Positions 18,176-27,659 of a stretch of DNA of 64,000 nucleotides are shown one piece after another. How positions within the stretch are numbered: position 1 is the stretch's first letter; each line of letters starts with the position of its first letter. The notes under the pieces are model-generated. The model searched no databases, was not told the origin of the DNA, and saw only the letters and a program-made list of their open reading frames with translations. Position numbers and translations under genes: made by a program. The stretch is from Methanovulcanius yangii (GTDB lineage Archaea; Halobacteriota; Methanomicrobia; Methanomicrobiales; Methanomicrobiaceae), in the NCBI RefSeq assembly GCF_018687785.1, contig NZ_LTBL01000001.1, positions 1,293,780 through 1,357,779 on the forward strand, read 5' to 3'.

Positions 18176-18652
18176 TTATCTTCCCTGTATAATGATCGGA
18201 CCTTCTTTCTTCCGTGGGTCCGTGAGCCCAATCACTGCGGGGTCCGCATGCGGACCATACTTCGCGTAATCAGCGGTAGTCGCCTGAGTTTTCATGAATT
18301 TTCTCCCGCTCTGAAGTTGATACGGGAATTTTTTCTCTTCAAAAAAGGCGTCACAAAGGGCTCGGATTTCCTCAATAACACTATCGTCCTCGACTTCCAT
18401 CGTGATCGAACCCACCTGCACCTGGAGTTCAAAGTCGGACGTACCGACTGTGATCACTCTACGGTTGGTATTGGGGTTCGGTTTTCCCCGGGCCGGACCG
18501 TATGGTACTGTCCGGGGAAGACTTGGGCCGTTTATCATCATGCGGCGGATTCCGGGAACCTTCACAATAAGATTGAGAAGCTTCTCGGAGGACTCCGGCT
18601 TAAGCATGCGAAGCGGGACGATTCTGCACTGAGGGTAATCTGCTTCAGTCAT
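18176..18652 (-). CDS. mcrD: methyl-coenzyme M reductase operon protein D
   Basis: McrD, 158 residues, associates with MCR and has been implicated in F430/MCR handling during assembly. Recognised by its position between mcrB and mcrC and by PQCRIVPLRMLKPESSEKLL and IRRMMINGPSLPRTVPYGPA. Seventeen bases follow mcrB. Confidence 0.93.
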   Translation of the reverse strand: MTEADYPQCRIVPLRMLKPESSEKLLNLIVKVPGIRRMMINGPSLPRTVPYGPARGKPNPNTNRRVITVGTSDFELQVQVGSITMEVEDDSVIEEIRALCDAFFEEKKFPYQLQSGRKFMKTQATTADYAKYGPHADPAVIGLTDPRKKEGPIIIQGR

Positions 18653-18669
18653 TCGGATCGAATCTCAAT

Positions 18670-19971
18670 TCAGACGCCGTTGGCGATCTGCTGGATCGGC
18701 TTGCTGAACACGTCAATCTGTCCGTAGGTCTCGCCCATGATGGCAGAGGTGCCCTCAGGAGTGAACATCTGGGTTCCTGCATCGAGTGCACAGGCTGCTA
18801 CCACACACGGAATTGCACAGCCGTTTGCGTGGCGCGTCACGACGTGGTTACCGTTGAAGATACCGGGACCACCGCCACCATAGATGGAGTGGCTGAAGAA
18901 CGAGAAACCGACGGCAGTACCCATGACACGACCGAAGTCGGTGCCGGGGAGACCGGTCTCGTGCTCAAGCAGGTCGTTGAAGTACAGGAGAGTCGAGGAG
19001 ACTGCCTGTGCGAAACGTCCTGCACCACAGTTGACCATGGTAGCTGCCATGGTACCGGCTGCTGCGTATGCGTTCCACATCATGGGGTCCTTCGTGTCGT
19101 AGAACTGGAAGTACCCGCCCTTCTTGCCGGGCACGATGACCTTGTCAGCGATTGCACGCTCGACAAGCGACTGGACGACAGTACCGATGGTACCGGTCTG
19201 ACCGTTCTCCTTGACGAGGTCGTAGACGAGGTTGTTTGCATTCAGACCCTGGTATGCGTACTGCAGGAGCATGTGGCGCTCGAACGGGCCGATTGCACCG
19301 CCCATCTCGAACTCACCGGCAGTCTCGAGCGTGGCTGCGAGGGTTGCACCCTGCATTGCATTGCGCTGGGTCATCATGACCACGTGGTTGACACCGATGT
19401 TACGGAGTGCGAAACCAAGACCTTCGTTGTTCTGGGGGATGGAAAGCACTGAGGAGACGCCTGCTCCGGGCATGTCCATGGTGTGCGGGTATCCGCCCCA
19501 GCATGCGGCCTTGACGGTGGATGCATTGAATGCATCGATGTTGAACTGGTCAACAATTGCGTAGGTGGTTGCTGCTGCAACTGACGTGATAGCTGCATCG
19601 TAGGTGGATGCTGCCTCGAGACGTGCCTTCGGGACCTCAATGAGGAGAAGGTTTCCGCCCTTGAACTCGTTGACGACGGTCTCGCCGCCCTCGATGTCGA
19701 GCATCTCCTTGATTGAGCCGACGATGGCGTCCTTGTTTGCCATGATCGGAAGGTCGAGCTCACGGCCGAGGATCTTGCCCTTGCCGAGCTTGCCGGACTT
19801 CAGGCCAGCCTCGATTCCACCGAGGTTGACTGCGATGGACCTCTTGGTGAGGTCGATGATCTTCATGGTTGCCGGGTTCACGAGCGGGCTGATCTTGTCA
19901 AGCACGACATCGCTCTTCAGCAGCTTTCCGTCATCCGAATAGAGATCGATTGTGTCGGAATATTTTGCCAT
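18670..19971 (-). CDS. mcrB: methyl-coenzyme M reductase subunit beta
   Basis: Beta subunit of MCR and first gene of the operon. The 433-residue product begins [20 protein letters not shown] and ends in the conserved [20 protein letters not shown] and [19 protein letters not shown] region. A strong site, GGAGGAAAATAA, precedes ATG 19971. A long untranslated leader lies upstream. Confidence 0.97.
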   Translation of the reverse strand: MAKYSDTIDLYSDDGKLLKSDVVLDKISPLVNPATMKIIDLTKRSIAVNLGGIEAGLKSGKLGKGKILGRELDLPIMANKDAIVGSIKEMLDIEGGETVVNEFKGGNLLLIEVPKARLEAASTYDAAITSVAAATTYAIVDQFNIDAFNASTVKAACWGGYPHTMDMPGAGVSSVLSIPQNNEGLGFALRNIGVNHVVMMTQRNAMQGATLAATLETAGEFEMGGAIGPFERHMLLQYAYQGLNANNLVYDLVKENGQTGTIGTVVQSLVERAIADKVIVPGKKGGYFQFYDTKDPMMWNAYAAAGTMAATMVNCGAGRFAQAVSSTLLYFNDLLEHETGLPGTDFGRVMGTAVGFSFFSHSIYGGGGPGIFNGNHVVTRHANGCAIPCVVAACALDAGTQMFTPEGTSAIMGETYGQIDVFSKPIQQIANGV

Positions 19972-20409
19972 TTATTTTCCTCCAATTACCCATTAGTGCA
20001 ATGCATTACATTTACTGAACAACGTCAGGCGAACCTGACCGGATATCGATGAGGGTAACTACTGCACGTCCCCGCATGGGACAAGAGGATATTCCTTATC
20101 GAAGGATATAAGGATTGCTAAAAACTTGGCGTATAATCCGATTTGAATAAATCCCATTTTTCACCTATAATTCGAGAAAAAGCTCAAATCAGGCTTTTTA
20201 TACAGGTTGTAATACGAATATTCGTTCCGCGTAGCACTATGTATAACTCCGGGACGGGGTTTTCTCAATAAATCAATGCGCTCCATAATTATCGATTAAA
20301 CGCCGTATTGCAAGCGCATGGGGCTAAAAAAGCAAATCGAAAGGAACATACATGAGAACAAAATCCGGACTCTTACCCCTCCGGTAAAAATGAGATGAAA
20401 CGGGGCCTT
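19972..20409 (-). promoter_or_regulatory. mcr promoter region and long structured leader
   Basis: 438 bases without a gene. A good TATA box (TATAAAAAG, minus strand 20202-20194) predicts a start near 20170 and a leader of about 200 bases; a second candidate (ATTATACG near 20130) would shorten it to about 135. The leader contains GTCAGG-TTCG-CCTGAC (20039-20024), a six-base-pair stem with a UUCG tetraloop, and a GTAATGCATTGC palindrome nearer the start. The distal part, toward 20409, is the A+T-rich end of the previous transcription unit. Confidence 0.65.
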
Positions 20410-21294
20410 TCACCACTCGGACACAATATTTTCCGGAGGAATTTTTTTCTCAATTTCCGAGAGGATTATGCTGAGATATGCATCATCCAACTGGTCGCCG
20501 AGGAGGAGACCACTCACCGCATGCCGGTAAATTCTGTACATCAGAATGTCGATTACCTTTGATGCCGTCTCCACCCCCGATACGGTGATGATATGGTGCC
20601 CAAGCTTGGGATGGCGTCCCCTCTTTCCCCCGAATGTAATCTGGTACCACGGTTCACCCGCGGTGATGACGTCATACGGACAGGTATGGACACAGGACCC
20701 GCAGCGTATACACCGGTCATTATTCAGAATGATGACACCGTTGACGACCTCAAGGGCATCCTCCTTGCAGTATTCTACACACGTGCCACAGCCGGTGCAC
20801 TTTTCCGGGTGCCGTACCGGCTTGAGAAGTCCTGTCACACCCACCTCACAGAGTCGTTCGCTAACACACGCGTTCGGGCACGCAGAAATACCGATCCTTG
20901 TCTTTACCGGCATATCACGGCCAAAATATTTCTTGTCGACATCCATGGCAAGAGAGAGCGAATCGACATTCGCAAGACGGCATCGCTCATTCCCGGGACA
21001 GGCGGTGATATTGACGACGGTCTCATGCTCTGCACCAATGGGCGTACCATTCTCCTCGAGAGCGATCTGCAGAGGCGCAACGTTCTCTTCGGTGACATGA
21101 GGTATCTCGATCGTCTGGCGTGTAGTCAGATGCAGCATATCGGTCCCGAATTCCTGAGCAAGGTCGGCCACCTTCTTAATCTGCCCGGGGGTGATGACCC
21201 CTGCCGGGACTCTCAGTCGGACAGTGTAGCTCCGGGCCCCTTCTTCAACAATGACGCCGGGAAGTGCGTCTATACCTTCTGTGACCAGTTTCAT
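20410..21294 (-). CDS. small dissimilatory sulfite reductase-like protein (group I Dsr-LP)
   Basis: The 294-residue protein has a sirohaem/[4Fe-4S] signature, C-x5-C in TACPGNERC near 97 followed by C-x3-C in SACPNAC near 137, and then two ferredoxin motifs, CTGCGTCVEYC near 165 and CIRCGSCVHTC near 193. This single-gene architecture, half the length of assimilatory sulfite reductase plus a ferredoxin insert, matches the group I Dsr-LP proteins found in methanogens. Their substrate is uncertain; sulfite is toxic to MCR, so sulfite reduction is possible. It is encoded directly upstream of the mcr promoter. RBS GGTGACCA precedes ATG 21294. Confidence 0.85.
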   Translation of the reverse strand: MKLVTEGIDALPGVIVEEGARSYTVRLRVPAGVITPGQIKKVADLAQEFGTDMLHLTTRQTIEIPHVTEENVAPLQIALEENGTPIGAEHETVVNITACPGNERCRLANVDSLSLAMDVDKKYFGRDMPVKTRIGISACPNACVSERLCEVGVTGLLKPVRHPEKCTGCGTCVEYCKEDALEVVNGVIILNNDRCIRCGSCVHTCPYDVITAGEPWYQITFGGKRGRHPKLGHHIITVSGVETASKVIDILMYRIYRHAVSGLLLGDQLDDAYLSIILSEIEKKIPPENIVSEW

Positions 21295-21386
21295 TGGTCA
21301 CCATTTATGACCTTGATCATAATAGAGACTGCGGCACATTGTTCGGAGGACCAGTGTCCAAAATGAACAATTGAGTTGCATTTCAG

Positions 21387-21409
21387 GCCCCTAATCAGGA
21401 ATTAGGGGC
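21387..21409. repeat. strong hairpin between clC and dsr-like genes
   Basis: GCCCCTAAT-CAGGA-ATTAGGGGC: nine perfectly paired bases around a five-base loop. It lies 22 bases after the ClC stop and about 90 bases before the sulfite reductase-like start on the same strand. No T-run follows, so it may be an mRNA 3'-end stabiliser, an attenuator or an operator. Confidence 0.7.
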
Positions 21410-21430
21410 TCCACAGCCCCAAACCACTGC

Positions 21431-23131
21431 TCAGGAGGCACCCGTATCCAGCTGCAGGGCCTTCGCATATGCACGCATAATATCCGTTGAAGTGAGAAAT
21501 CCTGCAAGCCTGTCCTTCTCGTTGGAAAATACAACAGGGATGTGATGCATGTCTTTTCCCGTCATCAGAAGAACCGCATCTTCGAGGGTATCGGCGGTGG
21601 AAAGGGTAATCAACGGAGTCGTCATGCAGTCACGCACTGTCAGGGAGCGGTTGTCAGGGGCCGTTCCGCCCCGGAGATCCCCTATGGTTATTATCCCCAC
21701 CAGTCGACCCTCCTCGATGACCGGATATCCGGTATGCCCGGTACGTTCAATGATCTCCAGCACCTCGTTCGTCTCCATATCCCCGGTCACCGTAATCACC
21801 GCATCCCCGGTGATCATTGCACCGGCCACCCCGATTTCCTGGAGAATATCGATCCGGTAATCCCCACGATGTGCAGGAGAATGTGCACGGTCTTCCACCT
21901 GAGCCAGAAAGATGGACGAATCCCAGGTCACTATCGAGGATACAGCCACAGCGGCCATTGCAGGCACAAAAAGGGAGAGATTACCGGTCATTTCGACAAT
22001 CATGATGAGCACTGCCACAGGGGCATGGGAAATGCCGCCAAAAAGGGATATCATGCCCACCACGGCAAATGCGGGTATGGACGCTGCCGGGACATACGCC
22101 GGCAGAAGGATATGCAGGAGAGTCCCGAGTGCCCCACCGGTTGCGGCACCGATGACAAGTGCCGGAGCAAAGACTCCTCCGCTCCCCCCGGACCCTATGG
22201 TAAGCGAAGTGGTGACGATCTTCATGAAAGGGAGGAGGAGAAGAACGGAGAGCGGAATCATTGCATAGATAATCATCTGCAGGGCGCCATACCCCGTCCC
22301 GAGACTTGCAATGCCTGCCAGAAAGGTCTCAGGTGAGAGGAGACTGAGAGCAATAACAAGCACGCCCACGAGAAAAGCACCTGCCGCGGGCTTTAAATAT
22401 GGAGGAAGCCCGCTTGACTCGATAAATCCGCTGAAAGAAACGCGGGATGCGATATAGGTCCTTATATAGAGAAGCCCCATCAGACCGGTTACGAGGCCGG
22501 CAATGAGGAAGAACGGAATCTGGGCATATGTCCAGTACATCTCAGCAGTCGCAAAGATTGGCATATATCCGACAAAATACCCGAATATTGAATAACCGAC
22601 AATGGATGAGAGGAACGCCGGGATGAGCACCTCGGATTCGAAGTCGTGCCGGTACAGGATCTCGCCACAAAGTACGGCACCTCCGAGCGGAGCCTTGAAG
22701 ATTGTTGCAATTCCTGCTCCAAATCCTGCGGCAATGATGATGCGCCGTTCTTTTTCGGTAAGCCCGAACATATCGGCCACCATGGAGCCAAATCCCGCCG
22801 ATATCTGGCCGACCGGTCCGAGACGCCCTCCGCTTCCCCCTGTCGCGATGATAAGAATAGAACTGATGCCCTTAATGAACGGTACACGCCAGCGGATACG
22901 GCCTTCGTTATGATAACTGCTGATGGCCGCATCGGTTCCCGCTCCTTCTGCCTCCGGACAGAACCGCCATACAAGATAGCCTGATACAAGGCCCCCGAGG
23001 GTGATTACCGGCAGGAGAAGAAGAATGCTGTCCGGGGCCTCCCAACCTGCCATGCTCTCGAAACTCTGACCGGGAGAGGGCAGATTGATGCCGACGACGG
23101 TATTCATGAAGAAATCCACTGCAACGGCCAT
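21431..23131 (-). CDS. ClC-family chloride channel/transporter with C-terminal CBS pair
   Basis: The product has about ten to twelve hydrophobic segments with ClC selectivity-filter motifs: GSGGRLGPVGQ near 99, GFGAGIATIFKAPLGGA near 135 and GSGGSGGVFAPALVIG near 315. Two CBS domains follow (about 435-560). The first in-frame ATG (23131) falls inside the first membrane helix. The frame stays open upstream to a stop at 23248-23246 but offers no ATG, GTG or TTG; the expected N-terminus (SREHRRLIIISVILG) is there. A good start, MTEGGMVYDR, exists in the next frame at 23249, so a frameshift or sequencing indel near 23210-23230 is likely. Confidence 0.85.
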   Translation of the reverse strand: MAVAVDFFMNTVVGINLPSPGQSFESMAGWEAPDSILLLLPVITLGGLVSGYLVWRFCPEAEGAGTDAAISSYHNEGRIRWRVPFIKGISSILIIATGGSGGRLGPVGQISAGFGSMVADMFGLTEKERRIIIAAGFGAGIATIFKAPLGGAVLCGEILYRHDFESEVLIPAFLSSIVGYSIFGYFVGYMPIFATAEMYWTYAQIPFFLIAGLVTGLMGLLYIRTYIASRVSFSGFIESSGLPPYLKPAAGAFLVGVLVIALSLLSPETFLAGIASLGTGYGALQMIIYAMIPLSVLLLLPFMKIVTTSLTIGSGGSGGVFAPALVIGAATGGALGTLLHILLPAYVPAASIPAFAVVGMISLFGGISHAPVAVLIMIVEMTGNLSLFVPAMAAVAVSSIVTWDSSIFLAQVEDRAHSPAHRGDYRIDILQEIGVAGAMITGDAVITVTGDMETNEVLEIIERTGHTGYPVIEEGRLVGIITIGDLRGGTAPDNRSLTVRDCMTTPLITLSTADTLEDAVLLMTGKDMHHIPVVFSNEKDRLAGFLTSTDIMRAYAKALQLDTGAS

Positions 23132-23357
23132 GCCCCAGAAAAATATCAGGGTCCCGAAACCGACGATGCAGCCAAGAATAACGGAAATAATGATGAGCCG
23201 TCTATGCTCGCGTGATGCATCGGTCGTACACCATTCCCCCTTCTGTCATTTTGCCCCCGGCTCAATCGTCTGGTGCGAAATGGTTTTATTCCATTCAAGA
23301 AGAAAATGCCGGTTTTCCAAAACCACCGGTTCTTCCGGACAGTCCCTGAATACGAAG
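23132..23357 (-). other. 5' extension of the ClC frame and its upstream region
   Basis: 23132-23245 continues the ClC reading frame without a standard start codon (see the ClC entry). The rest, toward fwdC, holds a GGTTTT-CC-AAAACC hairpin at 23311-23324 and A+T-rich sequence suitable for a promoter. No separate gene was recognised. Confidence 0.55.
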
Positions 23358-23375
23358 GATGAGAAAAAAAGAGGG
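23358..23375 (-). terminator. U-rich terminator after fwdC
   Basis: Minus strand directly after the fwdC stop reads ACCCTCTTTTTTTCTCATCC, a seven-base T run. It ends the long fwd-hdr operon. Confidence 0.55.
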
Positions 23376-24176
23376 TTAGTATTTCATATAGAGCTGGCCG
23401 TAGATGGTTTCGCCCTTCTTCTTACCGTGACGCTCGCCGATGTCACCCTCATACAGGGCAAACGATCCTTCGGTACCATCTACTTCGATATCGACATCTT
23501 TCCGGTACTGGAAACCTGGCATCATAACTTCGATATCGCCGAATACGTAAATTTCTCCCTTGACCATCTGGCCGCCAACGCGTGACTTCGCATCGCCTTT
23601 GACGATTATGGTGCCGCCCTCCATGTGGGTACCGACGTGGACATCAACATTGCCGCCGATGATGATGGTCCCGCCCCGCATGAATGTACCAATATCGCTG
23701 CCTGCGTTGCCTGATACACGGATGATGCCGCCCTGCATACCGCGCCAGTCGCCGCGGTACGCAGCTCCAAGGTAGTTGCCTGCATTGCCTTTGACAGTGA
23801 GTTCACCGCCGGTCATACCAAGACCGGAGAATGCATCCACGCTGCCATTGGCAGTGATTTTACCGCCGCTCATCCAGGCACCGACGTACATGTCAGCGTC
23901 GCCGTTGATGATGACCTCACCATCGGTCATCTTCATGCCAATGTATTTGACACGGCTGACGTCGCCGTTGATGACGATCGTGGTGTTCGCAGCGGTGCTG
24001 CCGGACTCCCCGGCAACCTCAAAGTAGTCACCGAGCTTCTGGCTTTCCTTACCCACAAAGACATGGAGCTGTGCAATTTCAGCAACAGACTTTCCTGCAA
24101 AGATATCGGGTGAGATGTTCTCTGCCTCAAGCCTGAGTTCGGGGGTTTTGGTAGCTGTAAGTGTAATCTTTGCCAT
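23376..24176 (-). CDS. fwdC: formylmethanofuran dehydrogenase subunit C
   Basis: Structural subunit of the W/Mo formylmethanofuran dehydrogenase, 266 residues. It has the glutamate-synthase-alpha-like right-handed beta-helix seen as regularly spaced GG and NG repeats (GGKITANG, GGELTVKGNAG, GGIIRVSGNAG, GGTIIIGGNVD, GGTIIVKGDAK). Last gene of the operon, eleven bases after fwdA. Confidence 0.95.
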   Translation of the reverse strand: MAKITLTATKTPELRLEAENISPDIFAGKSVAEIAQLHVFVGKESQKLGDYFEVAGESGSTAANTTIVINGDVSRVKYIGMKMTDGEVIINGDADMYVGAWMSGGKITANGSVDAFSGLGMTGGELTVKGNAGNYLGAAYRGDWRGMQGGIIRVSGNAGSDIGTFMRGGTIIIGGNVDVHVGTHMEGGTIIVKGDAKSRVGGQMVKGEIYVFGDIEVMMPGFQYRKDVDIEVDGTEGSFALYEGDIGERHGKKKGETIYGQLYMKY

Positions 24177-24187
24177 TCAAATCCACC

Positions 24188-25912
24188 TCACTTCGTTGCA
24201 TCAACCTCAATGACATACGGGTTCGGGACATAGTGGTGACCCTCAACCGCGTAGTTGTTCTGGGTAACAGTGTAGTACCGCTTGAACTTCTCCGAGATGT
24301 CACGTTCGACAACAGGGTTCTCGTTGGTCTTGGCGTTAACCCAGAAGGTACGCTTCTGCTTGCCGTTCGAGACCACTTCGCCGTCCTTGACGATGAGTTC
24401 GCCACCCTTAAGAAGGGTGTTACAGTTGCCGAATGCGTACTCGATCTTCTCGGGGTCGTCGGTGTCGGATTCGGGGTTGTACGGGTAGACCACGACATCT
24501 CCCTCGAGACCTGCCTTGAGTGAACCAAACATGTGCGAAAGACCGAGCGTCTTCGCGGGACCTGCACGGGTCATCATTGCAAGTTCGTAGAGGGATATCT
24601 CACGGTCAAGTTCGCCGATATAACACCGTTCGCGGACCGAATCGCCGTACTTCAGGACATTGTCAAGCATGTCATCACGGGCCTTCGCCGACATGAGCCA
24701 CTTGTAGACACGCGGGTAGCGCATCAGCGGACCTGCATTGGGTGCATCGGTCGTGATGTAGGCTTTCATCGGGTCCTTGATCAACAGTCCGAGTTCAAGA
24801 CCGATTGCCCACTGGGCACCGGCGATGAACGTCTTCGGGTTGTAGATGAACGGCACAACGCCGGCAGCGGTCTCAAGCTCCACATCGGTGTTTGCCCACT
24901 TGAGGTTGTTCATGTGGGAGAGGTGGAACTCGAACGGACCGTCCGCGGTCATCGTGGTCGTCTCGTCAAGCGTCACGACACCAAGGTCGAAGGTGATGTT
25001 GTCCGTCGAGTTGACGTATTCCATGACTTCCTTTGACTTGGACTCGAAAGACTTGGAGGCATAGCTCTCACCACCATAGCAGTGGAACTGCAGGTGAGTG
25101 TGGTGGAGAACCGACTCACGACCGAACTCGTTGTTGGGCTTGTGCCCTTCTGCGATCTTGAGCGTATCAAGGGTAACACCGTAGTTGCCGGGCTCTCCGA
25201 GGGAGTTGCCGTGGACATGCATACAGTGCGGAAGTCCGAGCATCTCGTTTGCGGCAATGAGGCCGTCGACGATCTGCCGCGGGGTAACATCGAAGTACGG
25301 GACGACATCGTCGACCGTCTCACAGTTCATACCCCATCCCCATGACTCGGTGCCACCGGGGTTCACACACTTCACACCATAGCCCTTGGTCTGTGCCAGA
25401 AGCCATGCGATGTATGCTGCGGTGTTCTCTACTTCATTCTCCTTGATGTATTCAAGAACAAACCAGTTGTTCCCGAACACCGGAAGTGCGCCCTGATCGA
25501 TGATCGGGGTGTCGACGATCTCTTCGTGCGTGTGGCGTGCATACAGCGGAGGCATTGCAGCTTCCATCGAGAAGCCGAATCCCATCCGTGCATACAGGTA
25601 CCCGGTCCGGATCGTGGTCGGGACGGAAAATCCTGCTTCCATCCTCTTGATACCGGAACGCGGAGAGCAGCTGAAGAGCTTGTCTTCCGGACGGAAATTC
25701 CGTCCGACGTTGACCTTGGGGCCTGCAACATGGGCGTGGACATCCACACCGGCAGCCATGACGGTCATACCGGATGCATCGATCTCGGTTGCCTTCGTGA
25801 CATCGCCGGCATCGACGATCTTGCCGTCTTTGACAGCGACATCCATGATGTCGCCATTGATGCCAAGGATCGGGTCGAAGACAAAACCATTTCTGATAAT
25901 ATAATCTGCCAT
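24188..25912 (-). CDS. fwdA: formylmethanofuran dehydrogenase subunit A
   Basis: Dinuclear-zinc amidohydrolase subunit that condenses formate with methanofuran. The 574-residue product has the metal-binding GVDVHAHVAGPKVNVGR near 56-72, HCMHVHGNSLG near 230 and HHTHLQFHCYGG near 270. It follows fwdB by two bases. In the complex, formate produced at the FwdB tungstopterin site reaches this site through a tunnel (family knowledge). Confidence 0.96.
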   Translation of the reverse strand: MADYIIRNGFVFDPILGINGDIMDVAVKDGKIVDAGDVTKATEIDASGMTVMAAGVDVHAHVAGPKVNVGRNFRPEDKLFSCSPRSGIKRMEAGFSVPTTIRTGYLYARMGFGFSMEAAMPPLYARHTHEEIVDTPIIDQGALPVFGNNWFVLEYIKENEVENTAAYIAWLLAQTKGYGVKCVNPGGTESWGWGMNCETVDDVVPYFDVTPRQIVDGLIAANEMLGLPHCMHVHGNSLGEPGNYGVTLDTLKIAEGHKPNNEFGRESVLHHTHLQFHCYGGESYASKSFESKSKEVMEYVNSTDNITFDLGVVTLDETTTMTADGPFEFHLSHMNNLKWANTDVELETAAGVVPFIYNPKTFIAGAQWAIGLELGLLIKDPMKAYITTDAPNAGPLMRYPRVYKWLMSAKARDDMLDNVLKYGDSVRERCYIGELDREISLYELAMMTRAGPAKTLGLSHMFGSLKAGLEGDVVVYPYNPESDTDDPEKIEYAFGNCNTLLKGGELIVKDGEVVSNGKQKRTFWVNAKTNENPVVERDISEKFKRYYTVTQNNYAVEGHHYVPNPYVIEVDATK

Positions 25913-25914
25913 GC

Positions 25915-27231
25915 TTACGCGACCCCCTTAATCTTCTTTACACGGTCGAGAACCTTTGCAAGGAACTCTTCATCCGTGAGCATACCCTCGGGCGGTTCGA
26001 CAACCTTCCTTGTCTCAATCGGGACATTGTCCATACGATATGCACAACCTCCCACCTCAACACCGACAAACGCCACGGGAACGTGAAGTTTCGAGACGGC
26101 GGACGTCGGGGTGATGTGCGGATCGATACAGACCGACGGAAGCTGTGCGATCTTTTTGACCGAGCCGACCGGGAAGTGTGCACCCGGATCACTGCCAAGC
26201 GTAAAGACCGCATCGACCTCATCACGAATGAGGAGATCATTCGAGGACGAGTCACCCGGATTGTACCGGGGGAATCCACGGCTCAGGTCAAGACAGAACG
26301 GGTATCCGAACTGCCATCCCCAGACCTGACCGGACCCTGTGACGTTGTAGTGGCCACGCATCGGAATGATGGCTGCCTTTGTGTAGTCATTCAGGTCACG
26401 GGTGACCGCGATGGCGATGTCGATGTTGTGATTCTTTCCAAGCGAGTGAGTTACACCCATACCGAAGAAGATGACCGAAAACCTGCCGGACTTAAGCGTG
26501 TCGGCAACTTCTTTGATCGTCTTTGCCGGAATGCCTGCAACGGTCTCCGGGAGTTTCTCACCACGGATGGCGATACGGATTGCACTGAGAAGTTCGTAGT
26601 CGCGGCCCTGCTCAAGCTGAAGGTGGATGTCCGCCATCTTGGCGGTGTCCGTCTTGCGCGGGTCGACGACGACCATCTTTCTCGACTTCGATCCCTTGCC
26701 GGTGAAGAAACCACGGGGGAAGATCGAATAGCGCGACATGTGACGCGGATGTGCATGTGCCGGATTGCAGCCCCAGAAGACCACACGGTCTGCACGGTTT
26801 GCAATTTCACCGAGAGTTGCCGAGGGGACACCAACGTCCTGGACAGCAATCAGGGTTGAACCGTGGCACACTGTTGCGGTGTTATCCATGCAGGCACCGA
26901 CCTCTTCACCGAGTTCGGAACCGATGGACTGCGCACTGCAGCTCGTTGAGGACCAGCCGTACATAAGCGGCTTTTTCGCATCGACGAGCATCTTCGCGGT
27001 ATATTCTACTGCCTCATCATAGGTTACATCTTTCCAGGAGCCGTCTTCCTGCTTCATTCGTGGCCGGGTAAGACGGTCTTCTGCCTGTGAGTGGAGGAAC
27101 TTCGTCGCACCGATTGCGCATGCGTTATAGACCTCAAGGATCTTTTCGCCACTGTCATCAAGTGCGACCTCAAGGTCATCACAGAGCGTACCACAGAACG
27201 GGCATACGACGTCTGTTACAATTTTAGCCAA
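25915..27231 (-). CDS. fwdB: formylmethanofuran dehydrogenase subunit B (molybdopterin/tungstopterin subunit)
   Basis: Catalytic subunit reducing CO2 to formate; formate-dehydrogenase-like. It carries a [4Fe-4S] site, CPFCGTLCDD near residue 10, and the metal-ligand cysteine in FWGCNPAHAHPRH; it is cysteine and not selenocysteine. I favour TTG 27231 (MAKIVTDVVCPFCG), since GGTGGG lies four bases upstream; GTG 27240 is the alternative and would place that site inside the gene. The product has 438 residues. Whether W or Mo is used cannot be told from sequence. Confidence 0.93.
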   Translation of the reverse strand: MAKIVTDVVCPFCGTLCDDLEVALDDSGEKILEVYNACAIGATKFLHSQAEDRLTRPRMKQEDGSWKDVTYDEAVEYTAKMLVDAKKPLMYGWSSTSCSAQSIGSELGEEVGACMDNTATVCHGSTLIAVQDVGVPSATLGEIANRADRVVFWGCNPAHAHPRHMSRYSIFPRGFFTGKGSKSRKMVVVDPRKTDTAKMADIHLQLEQGRDYELLSAIRIAIRGEKLPETVAGIPAKTIKEVADTLKSGRFSVIFFGMGVTHSLGKNHNIDIAIAVTRDLNDYTKAAIIPMRGHYNVTGSGQVWGWQFGYPFCLDLSRGFPRYNPGDSSSNDLLIRDEVDAVFTLGSDPGAHFPVGSVKKIAQLPSVCIDPHITPTSAVSKLHVPVAFVGVEVGGCAYRMDNVPIETRKVVEPPEGMLTDEEFLAKVLDRVKKIKGVA

Positions 27232-27244
27232 ATTTCCCACCTGC

Positions 27245-27637
27245 CTATAAGCACTCCTGCGTAATGAGCGCAATCGCATCAAGGACGGGCTCATCGGATG
27301 CAACCTCAACCTTCACGGGTGTGCCCTTGAATGTAGGCATACCGGTGGAGTAGGTGTTGGGGTCGACAACCGCATTCGCCCAGGGTCCCATCGGGATCCA
27401 GCCGAGGCCAGGGTGTGGACCCTGGGTCGCCTGGATCGCCTTGACGATGACGCTCCCATATTCGCTCGTGACGCGGACGTTCGTATTCCGGTATGCACCG
27501 AGTTTTTTGAACTCCTCGTCATCGAGCTCGATTATACCACAGGCGTTACGGTAGGCAAGTTTTTCCTTGCCATTCTCCATACTGACGCCCTGGTCAATCG
27601 TACGACCTGAAATCAGGTTAATCTCTATTTCTGGCAC
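27245..27637 (-). CDS. fwdD: formylmethanofuran dehydrogenase subunit D
   Basis: Corresponds to the C-terminal dinucleotide-binding domain of molybdopterin oxidoreductases and completes the FwdB active site. I chose GTG 27637 (VPEIEINLISGRTIDQG), preceded by GGAGATGAGG, giving 130 residues, the normal length. GIIELDDEEFKKLG and HPGLGWIPMGPWANAVV are family stretches. Translation upstream of this start has no similarity to FwdD. Confidence 0.92.
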   Translation of the reverse strand: MPEIEINLISGRTIDQGVSMENGKEKLAYRNACGIIELDDEEFKKLGAYRNTNVRVTSEYGSVIVKAIQATQGPHPGLGWIPMGPWANAVVDPNTYSTGMPTFKGTPVKVEVASDEPVLDAIALITQECL

Positions 27638-27659
27638 AACCTCATCTCCAATTTCGGGA

